From positions 1,434,037-1,498,036 of the forward strand of contig VZRR01012414.1 in the NCBI GenBank assembly GCA_013398015.1: 64,000 nucleotides of DNA, given 5' to 3'. The notes under the pieces were generated by a model, which saw only the letters and a list, made by a program, of their open reading frames with translations, was not told where the DNA came from and did not search any database. Numbering within the stretch: the stretch's first letter is position 1; each line of letters begins with the position of its first letter. The DNA is from Oreocharis arfaki (lineage: Eukaryota > Chordata > Aves > Passeriformes > Paramythiidae). A program made the position numbers and the translations under genes. Below, piece by piece: positions 1 to 13,694 of this stretch.

Positions 1-701
1 CCCCGCTGCCTCTCAGTTCCCTCAGAACAAAAGCGGGTCTGGTGCTCTTTCCCCCATCCTGCAGCCCACAGGCTGCTCTCTTCTGGTTGGAACCGAAGGC
101 ACTGGAGTCGCACACAAACTGCGAGATGCTCCAGCCAGCTCCACATCAGGGCCAGGCGACCCGAGCATGCCACAACACGCTGTCACACGTCAGCACAAGA
201 TGCCAGCTTCGAGGCCTCTTTTTTCCACAGACAAGTGACATCAGGGAAGAGGATCCAACTTGGGAGGTGGGGTGAGACAAGAAGACATACGCACACAGAC
301 GGGTGCACACACTGGGATCACAGTGTTTGCAGGGAAAAGCAGCCCAGCAACATACAAACGGGCAGTGGTTAGAACTCAAAACACTCTTGTGAGGCACTGT
401 GAACCCCACCATTATAGGGGATTCAACTCTGCCCAGTCAGAGGGATGCAATGAGGGATTTCCAAGGGAGCAGAGAGCTGTATTGACACGTAGCTCGTACA
501 ACTATGTAATGATGAAATGCATCCCTGTGCAGCAACGGCTTATATGGGTACAGCCATGCAGCACCTTGGAGCTAAGAGACTATATTCCCACCTAGATAAG
601 AAACCATCAATATTTTTTCAACATGTTGCAGTGTTGGCATAAGAAATGCATCTGCATACACCACTGAGATTATGTGTGAAACAGGAAGCTACCGCAGCCT
701 A

Positions 702-717
702 TTTTTTTTTTTTTTTT
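702..717. repeat. T16 homopolymer
   Basis: Sixteen consecutive T on the plus strand. On the CLVS2-sense strand it is an A tract inside the putative downstream or UTR region. No retroposon body was recognised next to it. Confidence 0.9.
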
Positions 718-1423
718 AATCTCTGTAAACCAAAGATAAGATATGGAAAATTTACAGAAGAGGTGAATAAGTTGTTCTTGTGTCTAAAGCAACTACAAAA
801 ACGACATTAAAGAAGCACATAAACACATCACTGTAATTTACTGGGTCTCTCCCTCCCACAGAAAAAACCAAAATCTAGAGTGCTCCAACATCACACAGGC
901 TCCTCTATCCTACCCTGGTTAGTCCCCCCTGAGAACAGAAACATTCTCCCGAAGAAAGGGACATCTCTGTGCAGAGCTAATACCACTTCTCCCTGATGTG
1001 GCATCAAAAGGAAAGTCAATGATCATGAGATGATGCCAGGGAACACACTACAGATGAATGTTAGAGGCAGGAGAGCAGGAATCATCTTTGAGGAGGAAAT
1101 GAGCTTTTCTTGTGTTGCATCACTACACGATCTTCACCTGTGAGACAAGAGAGACTTCCAAGTGACAGTTCAAAATAGTATTGTAAATGTGAAATACGCT
1201 AACTCTCTAAAACTTACTGCTGGGTGGAAAGAGACATTCAGTGTTACCAGACTTTCATGCTGACATACCACTCAGTTTTCTTTTAATACCTCCATAAAAA
1301 AAGGGGCAGTTCATTCAGCTAAACTATGTCTTCCATACATGTTTTAGCACAAGGAAGCCAGACAAACACTCCCATGTACAAACACAAAAATATATATGTA
1401 TTTTAATTTTCATTTGGTCATAT

Positions 1424-1429
1424 TTTATT
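1424..1429 (-). promoter_or_regulatory. candidate distal poly(A) signal of CLVS2
   Basis: Minus-strand AATAAA. About 30-60 bases further along the minus strand is a U/GU-rich stretch (TTTTTGTGTTTG, then GGGAGTGTTTGTCTGG), a good downstream element. Used with the 9611 stop it would give a 3' UTR of about 8.2 kb. Other AATAAA hexamers lie between, so this is one candidate among several. Confidence 0.2.
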
Positions 1430-4400
1430 TAACAGAATGCCATTCTTCCTCAATAACCAGTGATGATTTAAAGTAGTAGCACTCTCCAAAGCAGCCCATT
1501 GATCACAGAGAACTGATGATATTTAAATATACAATATAAATAGTGATGTTTCACAAAGTTTTTTTATCTTTAGACTTTAGGTTAGAGCACAACAGAACAA
1601 AATTAACCATTTCACAAGGTCCAAGAATAAAATTCAAACTGACAACAAGCTGTGAAAAGAGAATAGTTATTGAAACTTTACAGAGAAAGAACATGATTAA
1701 TAAACTTGTCCTGGCTTTACAGATCTCAGACCCCCTGAGTCCTAACAGTACTAAGCTGAGAAACAAACAAATTTTATCCTGAGGATACAAGCACTGTTTA
1801 GTAAATTACTCCTGTAATTTAATTTTGAATTTTGATATGGTGCTATAATATTTTCCATAAGGCTCCAAAGTAGATTGCTGCATGCAAAAAGAACATTATT
1901 CAGTGGTTACTGCTTTGCAAGTACAACAGATCACAAGAGCCTTAAGGCACAGATTGCCAATTTGCAATTTTCAATGTTGCCATGACTAGCTGTTAATCAT
2001 TATTCTCATAACAGAGTTGTATTAATAGATTATGTGAGTGCTTTTGTGTTTGGATGAGCGCAGAATCAACAGAATTAACATGATTTGTGCACAGCCTTCA
2101 CTGGGACATGAGTACTTCTGTAATCTGTTGTTGATTAAATGTTGGGGCAGTAGTTCCTACGTGAAGAATGACAACTAACAGTCAATGGAAGGTGACATCT
2201 TAAATCACAAGAGCTGTCTCATCTATACTCCTAGACAGACTTTCGTTTTGTATTCCTCTATGATGTGGTTGGCCTTGGTCTCATTTTCCATTTCACCCAG
2301 TTAACCAGAGATTTATACAAGGGAAATATTTAAAATACTGGTCCTCAAGGTCTAGTCTGCAGATTATCAGTGTGTTGGGGGTGTTTTTACAGTTTTCTTC
2401 AGTTATTCATAGAATAAAGTACACACAGAAGACAGGGTGCTGTTGAATGCAAGAGGGTAGGAGAAGGGCTGAAAAGCTGGGAAGGTTTTGCAGAACACAT
2501 TTCACAATAGGGTGAAAGAGCTAGAGAAGCAAATGATTTAAAAGAGGCATTATTCTCAAGTTGAACACTAGCATATTGCAAAACGATTTTTTTAATAGTG
2601 TCAGATAATCTATTCATAGTTTTAAAATGACATTTTCTATTATTTAATTCCTTCTACCATTGCTGCATCAAAGATGCACACGAACCTCGGGGACAACCAT
2701 ACTTAAAGGAAAGTGATCATACACTAAGTCCCATCAAGGATACAATGCAACCAAGCCCTGGAAGTCTTTAAGTTATCATAATCTTAGGCATTACTTGTAA
2801 CAATCACCAACTTAATATTCTTAGGCATTAAGTGTAATGCTTAAAGTTGTCAGTTTCCTCTAAATCATCTCTGCTCTGAGTGACTAATGGCTACAATTAA
2901 CACCGCCTGCAGCACTGTTCAAAGACACGGGACACAGATCACCAGCGGCAGCTCCAAGGCTGCATAATTAGCACAAGACACCGAGGTTTGCAGGGGAGAT
3001 TCCCACACCACTTCCACTCATAGCTTTCCACAGAGTAGGCCCTGCTGTCAGGGCAAGGCAGGCTGTAACTCAAGCAAGCGCTGAATTCTCCCACAAAATT
3101 TTTCTCCACAGCAGGGTCTTGCAGAATACAATTCCTCTCTTCTCTTCCTATGGACAGGTTGGGGGGGGCTACCCTTCCACCTCCTGCAAGCTACATGATA
3201 CCCACATCCTGGGAGCTACTGAGGAAACAGCAGCACCAGAGGCACTTCAAGTTTAGCATATGCATCAGGTTTGAATATATTGAAACTGAGTTTGTGTGGG
3301 AAAGTGAGAAATATGTTATCTCTCCTTCTGGATAACAACATCATGGGGTTTGTAAGCCCTCTCTCATATTACTGAGCAGGTGAAAGCCTCCCTCACTACT
3401 AAAATGGTCAGCCAGTTCATTCCAACTCCCTAATGTTGTTTTCTCCATAGGCCTTCCACCTTTCCTTACAGTCACAGGGCTTCTTTCATTCTCTCCCTCC
3501 ATGACTTCTTCAGCCAGGCAGGACACACCACTTCACATATTCCTGGGACCCAACTGCAGGTGAGGCTCTGGTGTTGTGTTCTGATCCCTTAAACCACGTT
3601 CACAAGCTCAGCTACAGCACCTATCATTTCATATGGTAACTCAAACATTTTCTAAAGACTCAGGAAACTCCATCACAGCCATACATGGTAGACCATGTGA
3701 AAAATGGAAAATCTGCTCATAGTTATGGGGCAGGGGACTCATAATAGGCTACTGAACAATTTCTTGGAAGCGTTAATGCAAATTTCATCACATAATTTTT
3801 GCCGTTCATACAGCTTTCCACTGCAAGCTTGCTTCTGTTTTGATTTTTTTTTTTTTAATTATTGTGTTTTATCATCTTCTATTATCTCTTCCCTTGATTT
3901 TTTCTACCCTTAAATTTTTATTAACCAAGAGACCTGATTTGAGATGCCTGCCTTCAGGCACTGCTGTGTGTTGCTGACGATGCGACAGCCTCTTTAAGGA
4001 ATCACAGCAGCATTTCCATATCAAATAAAAATCCTAATTAACTCCTGCCATTTGTCTACTGCAAATTGACAGATATGTCAATTCTCTGGAAGTGAATTCT
4101 CTGCAAAAGGAAGCTTTGTCATACCTTTATTAGAGAGGACTTGTTGTAAGCCACTGATTCAGAAAAAACAGATCTGGCTGACCACCATCCCTGCAGAGAA
4201 AATACTTTGGCCACATTTTAACAAAACGTGTACCTTAAGGAATTATTAGCATCTTTGAGGTCTCTCTATTTCACCTAGGTGCAGTGCCCCCTCTCCCTTT
4301 GGATTTGACAGCAATGGCATCAATTCAGATTTTGAAGTCACTGCAGAAAACTCTTTTTTCTCTACTTTTAAATTCATATCATGGAAGTGTTAGCACACGC

Positions 4401-7400
4401 CTTTTATCAATCAAAGCAGTTTACACACACACAAAACACTGGAGGAGGGGTGACAAAATAGTGGGAACTTGCACCCCATGTTTCAACTTTACCACTGCCC
4501 AGCCCTGCACAAGTTGCTATTTTTTAATAACAAAACCACTTTGCAAATTGTGCAATCCAACAGGGGTCAATGCCGTTTTGTGCCAACAGACCCTTATGAA
4601 GGAAACTAATTAAGATCCCAAAAGCTGATAGGAAAAAAATTCCCACACAACTGAAAGCTGACATGCAGACTGAAGGGACCATCCAAGTCAATCTGCTGAA
4701 TACAGGCTTTTGACACAGGATCATCCAATGTTACAAGGCAATACAGAATGTGGGATTCTATCTACCTGGCTTGTACTTTCTTTTGGGGTCACTTGAGCAT
4801 GCCTCCAAACAAAATGTTAATGTTCCTTGTATAGTTAATGCGAAATAAGTACCTTGTTCCAACCCTGACCAAGTTCAGAATTTGTTATGGGGTAAATTTC
4901 CATTTGGGGGGAACTTGGATTAAACTACCTTTTTTCTCAACAATCAGACTGGGAAGAAAGGCATTTCATTTGGGGGACATACTCCCTTTTTACTACTTCC
5001 TCAGCAGAAATGGTTAAATTCAGATTTAACTCCACAGGAAAGCAAATCACCCCCGATTTGCAAAAGTCTCATGGTAAAGTGTTCTAAAGAAACCAGGCAT
5101 GAGTGAATCGACAGCAGGACCTTCTTACACAAAATAGGGACAGATTATTTTCTCTCCTGCAGTTAAAACCAGACTGAGTGATCAAAGTGTCATCTTTGCC
5201 ATATAAGAAATGTCTTCCATTGAGAATGTCTCTAACTCGCTGTGTTTCTGTTTTGCTACCTGAGAAATGGGATAACTATTATCTTCTCAAATTCATAGAG
5301 TGTTTTGAAGTTGGTGGACAAAAGAACTATTCTCAGCACCAGAAGTATACACTCACAAGCTACTTGCAAAATACCTTTCTTTAGAGGGACCTGATCCAGC
5401 TAGCCATGTGATTAAGTGTTTTATTCAGGACAGTCCTTTGAGACCCTTGCTCTTGTCTTTCATATTGATATTTGTCTTCCAAATTTGTCTTGGAACCCAA
5501 CACTGCCAACAGCTCAGCAGGACATTCCACAGAGACAAATAAAGATTATAAAATCCAAACTCAGCATCCTCCTAAAATCCCATTTTAATATTCTGAACAA
5601 AATCCTGAAGCCTGATTGATTTTGGATTTTTCTCTCTCATATGCTCTTTCAAACATGACTTTATCAAATACATACATCGATAATAATAACAGAAACAATA
5701 TAATAACAGGGATATGACCAAAGCTTATTGCAAAGTGTTTTCCAAGTAATGCTAAATGGTAGTTCTCATGATGCTTGACAAACTTTAATTTCCCAAACAG
5801 AACAGGAAAATAATAAAAGGCATGAACAAAACACTGTCAGGTTACAATTTTGTCAGGTAATGTGCTTAGGCTTGGCTGTGACTGTGATTAAATAATACAA
5901 AGAGCATTCCATGCAAGGTACTGTGCTAAAACATTTGAGAGCAACATTAAAGTGAATCTGTTCGTCCACATATCAGTGACCTCTTGAGGCCCCTTTTGCC
6001 CCTCTTCTCTTTAATTCTGTGTTCAGTTTGTGACTAGGCATAGCATGTTTGTAGAGTGCAAAACATCTTTTTAAATATGCTATACAGTAAATTTACATTT
6101 CTGTAAAGACATCTCAAACTATTTTACAACTAATAACTATTGGGAGTCTGTGTATTTGTTGGAGCTTAGTGGGTCTGATTACCTGTCTCTATAAAGCCAA
6201 GAGTCTACTGACATCTCTGATTACAAGGAGGTTTTGCTCATGGAAGTTTCCATAACTTTTACATATACTTTTAAACATCTGTGTCTTGGAAAAGTCATCA
6301 TGTAAAAGGATGTTTTTATATCTTAGCAAAAGCCCAAAACTATCAATTTTTACACTTTTTTCTTTTTTATCCTCCTTTTTTTTTAATGTAGTTGGACAGG
6401 TATATCCAGTTTCTCCACTAAGTTCCTCATATTGCAGGTTATTTTTTATATGCATATCGGCATGCATAATTACAACAAGGTTTTATTCTACCCAATACAC
6501 AAGAAAGGTAAGAAATTAAGAGGAGTTCCTCCTGAGCATCTGCATTCTGGTTTTAGTATTTCAATTCTGCTATAAAAATTAGACAGCAATTCCTATGGTA
6601 ATAAAGATTGGAAAAAGTTTTCAGCCCAAATTCATCTAATAAAAATTGAACTACCTATAAAGATTTTCTACAAGAAAGGTGGAACCCTTTATGTACCCTG
6701 ATATGTAAAAGAGAAATGCCTTCAAAGAATACTGAGAGCAGGTAAAGCATATTTATTTCTCTTACCCATTTTCATATTCTTTTTCAATGTCACAACTGCA
6801 ATTACCACTGTCAGAATTTGCTTCAGTGAAATAAAAGCTGCCGCCAAGAAGACCTGTAGCCTGACTCTTTAACAGAGAGAATCTTATTGAAAAAGCAGTT
6901 TTGTTCTTGCTGAAAGATGGGGTCCCAGTTACACAAAATTATAATATATCATACTTTCACTTTCTGGAAAGAATGTATTAATACTCATTACCTTAAAATT
7001 GAAATCAGGCATCAGAAAATATTACATAAATTACAGCTAAGTGCACAAATAAAGGATTTTCAAACAAAAATTTATAAGCTTCAAAACAAATTTTAAGCTT
7101 CATACAGCGGAATAGATTTGCATTTTTTGATTGGACAGGTGGTGTACTCTGAAATCAGCATTCGGCTGTCTTACAGCAAAGTCTGGCCCATATATCTAAA
7201 CGGATCCATGAAGATTTTGGTCACCACTGTGTCACAGTTTGTATACATGTGGAGCACTGACTAAATCCTGAAGCCCTTATAAGGAGAAAATTTCTACCGA
7301 TGTTTTAGTTTTATCTGATAAGGATTTAAAAAAAATATCAATGACAGTATACTATTCTACTAACCAGAAGTGTGGAAATATGTAACATACATTCAAATAT

Positions 7401-9205
7401 GGCACTTATGCGAATACTGGAGACACACGTCACTTATACAGCATGATGTTGCAAGGAATGCGAAAAACAAAACTGAATAAAATAGTATATAAGAATTGAC
7501 CATTTTTTCAAGTCTCTCAAACCACAGAAGTAGTATTAGAACAGTCTGTACTACTGAAAACTTGTAGGACAGATTGATAAGAAGTTCAGGCCCCATATCT
7601 TTCCCCTCTGCATTTCCCAACACAAATTATGAAAACATAATTAGGAAAGCAGAAAGGCGATCAGCTGTTCAGACAAGTTCCTGAAAGGTGATGGCATATT
7701 TGGGCATACACTACTTATCAGCGCTGCTAATGACCTGCGAAACAGGAGAGCTTTATCTGTGTGTTGCCTGGGCTAATCAAGGGTGATGCTGGAAGAGTCA
7801 GGGTCATCTCAGCCCTGAGAAAAGCCGAAGCTGCCATCACAGGAGTTACAGCTAAACTCGAGATGACAGACTTTCAAGATTTCACTCTGCTCTTCACTCA
7901 TCTCAGCCTACCAAATCTTACAGCTGTAATCATCCTGGATGAGGAAAGGTGACCTACAACCAGTAACTTTGAAACTTCACTGATCACTGAAGCAATGGAA
8001 GAAACGTTTTAAACTCTAGCACTTGGGAGGCAGGGTTGCTGTGAGCTATCACGTCCACTGTGGTCAGTGTTTTTTTAACTAATCCCTGCAATGCCTGGAC
8101 ATGCTCTTACAATACCTCTAATTATTCAGATGTCTTGCTGGGCACCCTGTGTGTCTTCCCACTCTGACTGTCGATTTAAGTCCTAATAAGAAATTACATT
8201 CTTGCCTCAGCACACCACAGGCTGCGCACACATCAGCCAGCACACAGAGACGACACAGCCCCTATGTTTCAGCTGATTTACCCAATCCCTAGTGGAACCT
8301 GTTGCCCTTTTGAGGTAAAACGTATTTTTCTATTATGGCACACGTTCAATATATACAGTTACACTACAACCAAAACAAAGGTGTCCTAAACATATAAGTT
8401 GAGATGTTTGACTACAACTTATTCATATTAATCCTTGCTTGGAGTGGAATGCTGTTGATCTATGGAAAGTTTTACTATATTAATAATGACAGTGTGTCAA
8501 TATACAATCTATAATATATCTAAGTACATTGAATAGGCATGATTTCTTGTATAAACCTTCAATGAAATATACTTATCTAACAACGTCCCCTTGTATGCTT
8601 GTCAGAGATTGGTAAAAATATATATATGTATCCAGTCTCCCAGTGCACAGGATTCAGTGATTAACTTTCAACCTCTGCTGCCAGGCTTGGCTTTCAGATA
8701 CTGGTTATCACATTGTATTTAGAGGACTAATGTCTCGCTCCAAGGGAGAACAGAGTTCTGGAAAAATTCTTGATGTGCACCCAAAATGCAAGAGAAGTAA
8801 CTCCAATGTGTCCCACATTACAACACTCAGATTATGGTACCAAGCCAGGCTACTTGTGTAAATGAAAAGTTAGGGAAGAAACCTCAGAGATCCATACAGC
8901 TAAACAACAAAGCTATCCAAGAGCTGGTTCCAGTTCACCTGTGATCTTTCTCACAATGCACATGGTTTATGCTAAATCACAATCCTAAGCCCCAGGGTTA
9001 TTTTTTAAACCAATTCCTACCGTTAGGAAACATTCCATTGATTACAACATCTCCCAAGTTCTTATATTCCTTCTTTATCTTAGGACAAAACTACATGAGC
9101 ATTGCAGAAAAAAACCCAGTAGTCAATGTACTAGTTGGCTTCCCATGGGAAGGACAATATTTAATTGGCTTTTATATTTTTTCTTTGTTCAGTATGTGTT
9201 TCTGT

Positions 9206-9232
9206 CTGTGTATGTGTGTGTGTGCACATGTG
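9206..9232. repeat. short TG-rich microsatellite
   Basis: An imperfect (TG)n run, TGTGTATGTGTGTGTGTG followed by CACATGTG, about 390 bases past the CLVS2 stop on the minus strand. In CLVS2 RNA it would read as (CA)n. Confidence 0.8.
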
Positions 9233-9610
9233 AGAACATACACGTTTTCTTCTCTTTTTCATGGCGCACTTCACTGACATATTTAATAGTCACTCATTTC
9301 CATAGCACTTGTTTACCATAACTTACAAAGTAAAACTGGAGGATTATATTGTATTTACAAACAAGTTGGCACTTACAGAATAAATTATTGATTCCTTTTC
9401 TCTTTGTTTTTTATTTAGTTTCCTTTTTTTATCCACTTCTTTTTCACCAAAGGGCATCCAGAATTCAGGCAGAATAGTAAAACCTGCTGCCATTATGCTA
9501 CATTAACATGAGTAAATAGGATTCCAGCTGTTACACTCTTTCCCAGTGATCTGCTTGTTGCTGAGAGGCAGTGCCTTCCACCTCAGTTCATGTCCAATGC
9601 TCAAAAACTG

Positions 9611-9698
9611 TTAGTCAAGTGAAAGCAAAGGCTGCATGTTTTCTTCCTCATTCTTATCCATGCGTTTCAGCACCCCAGGATCCACAACTGACTGAGAC
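9611..9698 (-). CDS. CLVS2: CLVS2 coding exon 5 (end of Arg299, residues 300-327, stop)
   Basis: A short terminal coding exon encoding SQSVVDPGVLKRMDKNEEEN then MQPLLSLD and a TAA stop at 9611-9613. The acceptor is CCTTCTACAG| at 9699-9700, and its first base completes Arg299. I located it by looking for the expected junction AG|N TCT CAG TCA. The C-terminal LLSLD fits the clathrin-box pattern (L, hydrophobic, any, hydrophobic, acidic), in line with the family's known clathrin association. Gly307 replaces a Thr I remember in human. The total length of 327 residues equals the mammalian protein. Confidence 0.95.
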
Positions 9699-11335
9699 CT
9701 GTAGAAGGAAAACATGTTTATTCGATATTTCTAAATCAAGACAAACGAGAGTAAACCTCAGCTTTCTTTTGTTTATTTTAATTTCTGTCACGGCTTAAAA
9801 ATAATGGTACAGCATTACCCAGGCATCTGATCATTGCAAATCATCAGGAAATACCCTCATGGAGGGATAACGGGGCTTTAAAGGGCTCAGTACTGATTTG
9901 TGAGTATAGGAATAAAAGGTGGAATAAAGTGGATCCTCTCTTCACTGAAATCCTGAAGCAGGGAGTATCCTCCACACACACAGGACCAGACTAAGCTGTC
10001 CCCTGTAGTGACCTAAGCACTGACCATCTCTCCAGAAGGTTATAGGACACTGGGCTGGCAAAGAAGGTACAACTCAGCCACCCAGCTGGCTAATCACACA
10101 CTGCAATTAGCACGATGTGTCAGCTGGAAGCACAAGTTGCTCCTTTTCTGAAGAGCATCTTAATTCAACAGTGTGAGATCCTAAGCCAAACCTAGGGAAC
10201 AGTGCCATGGTTAGCAGGACTTCTGGAGCAGCAAACAAACGTGTCAAAGTCACATTTCAGCTCAACTGAACATGGCAGGGAACGATGATCAGGGCAAATT
10301 CAGTGGTGATCGTAAAATTTCTCTAGATTCTGTGATTCAGCCCAGAAGCATAACATGGTACCAGTACCCTGCAACAGCCAGATGTGACAGACAAAGAGGA
10401 AAACCCAGTCCCCAGCAAAATCAAAACGCTCCATTGAAAACAAAGCCTGAAGTGTTGAGATGGGGTCTCACATCAGCTGTGGCTCAGCTCATCAAAAAGC
10501 AGCCAGTTCTGGGGTACAGCAAATGCAACCCTTGTTAGATGTTTCCTTTAGTGAGATGCATCTCACACAGGAAATGCCCATTTCTTTCTGTAAAGAAGAT
10601 TTAAGATGACTAAAGAGCATGTGCACATCTCTACAATGCAGACATCTATTTTTGATCAGTGGAAGCACACTGTGCCTGCAGCATTGCTACAGATTTGCCC
10701 ATTTAGAGGGCTACAGTGCAGAGAAAAACCTTTACAAATTCTAACCTTCCCTAAGATAAGCATATGGAGTCAATCCCCCAGTCTTATAAACTGGCATCAT
10801 TCAGTGAAACCAATGAATGAGGCTGATGAGGTCTTTCTCACAAAAATCTAAAGAAAACTTACAAAAACACAAGAAAAACATCTAACTTAAAGCCTAGGTG
10901 AAAACTTCAGACACAAGTATATTTTCTAATAATATTTATCACATTCTCATACTAATACTAAAATCAAGGAAATTAGCTTTAAAAATATGATCATCTCTCT
11001 TGTGATAAGCATAATTAAAACTTTTTAAATTAAGAGTGTACAATAATACTCATCCAGAACACTAGTCAGTTCCTCAGGCACAAAACTAAACCACTGAATT
11101 AAAAATGCTTTTTAAAATCTTCACAAGGTACCGTGCCAATGCAAAGCTTATTGAAAATTTGCTGGTGGGAAGCTGCACTCATGGAAAATCCATTTCATCA
11201 TGATAAAAATTGCTGTGGAAGCAAGTTAACTTCAAAGGTTTGCCAACTGGATGTAAGTGCTAAAACTGAGCCTTCTCCTCGGCTGCCAATGACTGAGCAG
11301 ACAGAGTTTCCAGTTCTCATCTGGGGAAAACTGAA

Positions 11336-11429
11336 GGGGAGCTGGAATGGCTGCAAACATGGTCTCAGTTTCCCAGTGAGAAAGCTGTGGCCACAAATTC
11401 CCAAGGCCTCCAAAATCCCCAATGCCCAG
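11336..11429 (-). repeat. dispersed repeat, copy 1 (minus orientation)
   Basis: The reverse complement of this segment matches 13113-13206 at 83 of 94 positions with no gap, counted by eye. Similarity stops sharply at both ends. The two copies are about 1.7 kb apart in opposite orientations, so the intron RNA could form a long hairpin. I do not recognise the family. It does not look like the CR1 3' end or either LTR seen here. Confidence 0.85.
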
Positions 11430-13112
11430 GCAAGTGTGAAAATTGAACTGCACAAATCCTGATCTGTGGTTTGTAAGCTCAGATGCCCAAATGCCTTGAA
11501 GAAGGAGAAATAGTTTGCACTCAGTTTAAAACAGAAATTTACTGTCACGCTTTATCCCATACAGCAGCAATTCACCAATGAAGGTAAGTGAAAGGAAAAA
11601 CATTTGTTTAAGTCTGTAGTTCCTTCTCCTCTACCTACGTCTCCCAAATAACTTTACAAACATTACTGAATACGTTCTCAGGAAACACAGTGGGACAGTG
11701 TTATACTACAAAGTCCCGTTGCAGAGGTGAGGAACCAAACCACAGCTCCTCTGCCAAGTTTATCAACACAGACATCTGCCCTGCTGGGTTAGGTGAGAAG
11801 AGGGTGCAGGTCTCCAGCTGGGTGCCTCAGGATGACAGCCACGGGTGAGCACAGCCACAGGCTAAACCTGACTGCTGAGACAGCTGCAATGCTGCCAGAT
11901 GACATAAACAAGCTCTCCCTAGAGGTCTGTGCTACAGGTGGCGTTAATTCCTCCTTATCTCCATCATCCTCTCTCCAATCAACCTTCCTCTCAAGATGAG
12001 GTCATCCAATTCACCAACAATTCAAGGAGATCTGGAGGAATGTCAGTGGCTCACACTGGGGGCAAAAAATAAGTAAGAAATTAATTTTCAGTAGGATTTT
12101 GGTTTTAAAAGGACTTTTTTTTGGGAAGTAAACTAATTTTAAAATAGTAAGCCAAATAAAACAAGATAATTGTTGGAGATCTGCTAGATGCTTGTGAAAT
12201 TTGTTCTGAGCTAAGCACTTTTCATTGACTTAGTCATGGTTTTTTATGTGTTAAAAATCTTCTGCATTAATGTATCATCCTGGTTGTGGGTTTAAACTGA
12301 GAGAAACAACCAGCCAATTGCTGATTCCAAGTTAAATTTAATTTTTAATGAAATAGAATTTATCTGTTTTATCTTAACTTTTCTATTTGTGTTTTAACAG
12401 GGTCTGTGCACTCAATACACTGAAGTCTTGGGACTTTCTGTCAATCTTAGTACTAGCACAGTAAGTCTACTTAGTACTTTTTATGTCCAGCAGCAGGGAA
12501 CAAGGATTCCAGCCGATGCTGGGGGTATGCTAACTGAGAAAGAATGCATAGAAGGTGAAGAAATTTTAGCTTAATATTGTACAGATATAAATTTCAACAT
12601 GCTCATTTTCTGCACTAGGTCTCCTACTGTGTCAGTTCACCCAGACTGAAAAAATGTCAATTTGAAGCTTACACTGAAGTGTAATACTGTATGAAAGTTT
12701 TAAAGAACAAGTTAAATGAGAAAAAAAAATTATTTGACATAGAATAAAGAATATGGTCAACTCACTGCTTTTCCACTCAGTAATATGCTTGCCCAGGACA
12801 ACCTGGGAAACTCTGCTCCAAACGGTCTGCTCCAAAAGGACTTGTCACAGGCCTTCTCATATTTTATTTTGTTGCACCCTTGGATGAAGTTATTTACTCT
12901 CACGGCATCGTTTTGCAGCAGAAAGATTTCTACATCTCAGTTCCTCAATTCCATCCTTCTGTCTAAGACAGCTTCTCTACTGTCTCATAATTCTTGTATT
13001 TCGTGCAAATCTTACATAAGTGTATTGCTCACCTTTCCCCTCCCCTGGCTCTTTTTCTCCATCCCATTTTCTCCATTAATTGTGTTAATTACATAATTCT
13101 AGCTACATATAT

Positions 13113-13206
13113 CTGGGCATTGGGGATTTTGGAGGCTCTGGGAATTTATGGCCAAAGCTCCCTCACTGGGAATTTGAGACCAAGTCTGCAGCCATTCCAG
13201 CACCCC
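13113..13206 (+). repeat. dispersed repeat, copy 2 (plus orientation)
   Basis: Partner of the inverted copy at 11336-11429. It starts CTGGGCATTGGGGATTTTGG and ends GCAGCCATTCCAGCACCCC. In one frame both copies translate to a similar peptide (ALGILEALGI near the start), so unrelated chance frames look homologous. This is a by-product of the DNA repeat, with no evidence for a protein. Confidence 0.85.
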
Positions 13207-13654
13207 CGTCATATAGTTTCAGAACCCTTTCTAACTTTTTATCCTAGCACATTCCTATCCAGTTCCTTGCTATTTCCCACTTTCAATGCAGTGTAGGTTT
13301 TTTTCAACACAAAATCCTTAAACTTTATTGCTTTTTTCTATCTTTATTTCCTATAGCAATCTTATGCTGTCTCCTCTGTTTCCACAAAAATATCTCCCTT
13401 TTAAACCACTGTCCTTCCCAGTCTAGGCAATATTTTCTAGCCAAAGTCATCTTCCTGGGTGAGAAATCTGAAATTATTTTATCGTGTTTCATCTGTTTCC
13501 AGAGTCTCTTTCCCTTTTGCATCACATGGTGTCTCCTGAAACTGGAGCCTAGCACATCCTAACTTAATTTTAATGACTTTATATATTGGTTTCTGCCTTG
13601 TTTGCTCTTTTCTGATCCATTCCTAGGCCTGCCTCTTAGGAGCTGCACTCTGAC

Positions 13655-13694
13655 TTTTGCTGCCCTTTCTGCTGCCCTTTCTGCTACCTTTTCT
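13655..13694. repeat. 12-bp tandem repeat, three units
   Basis: Three adjacent copies of TGCTGCCCTTTC, the last one diverged (TGCTACCTTTTC). In the minus frame this gives a repeated Lys-Gly-Ser pattern that means nothing in an intron. Confidence 0.8.

Larger units (their letters stand above)
1..9610 (-). other. CLVS2 3' UTR and possible downstream intergenic sequence
   Basis: No coding exon was recognised left of the CLVS2 stop. The stretch is A+T-rich, with only short chance reading frames. Mammalian CLVS2 transcripts have a very long 3' UTR as I remember it, so much of this may be transcribed. Minus-strand AATAAA hexamers (TTTATT on the plus strand) occur at several places, including about 9408, 6482, 4126, 3917 and 1424. 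No CR1 or LTR fragment was recognised here, which is unusual for 9.6 kb next to repeat-bearing introns and would fit a constrained UTR, though that is weak evidence. In mammals the next gene on this side is TRDN, and none of it was recognised. Confidence 0.5.

Noticed and set aside
11133..13296. Apparently homologous small proteins on opposite strands sharing an ALGILEALGI-like peptide
   Set aside because: The similarity is explained by the inverted ~94-bp DNA repeat; the frames diverge immediately outside it and no coding pattern is visible.
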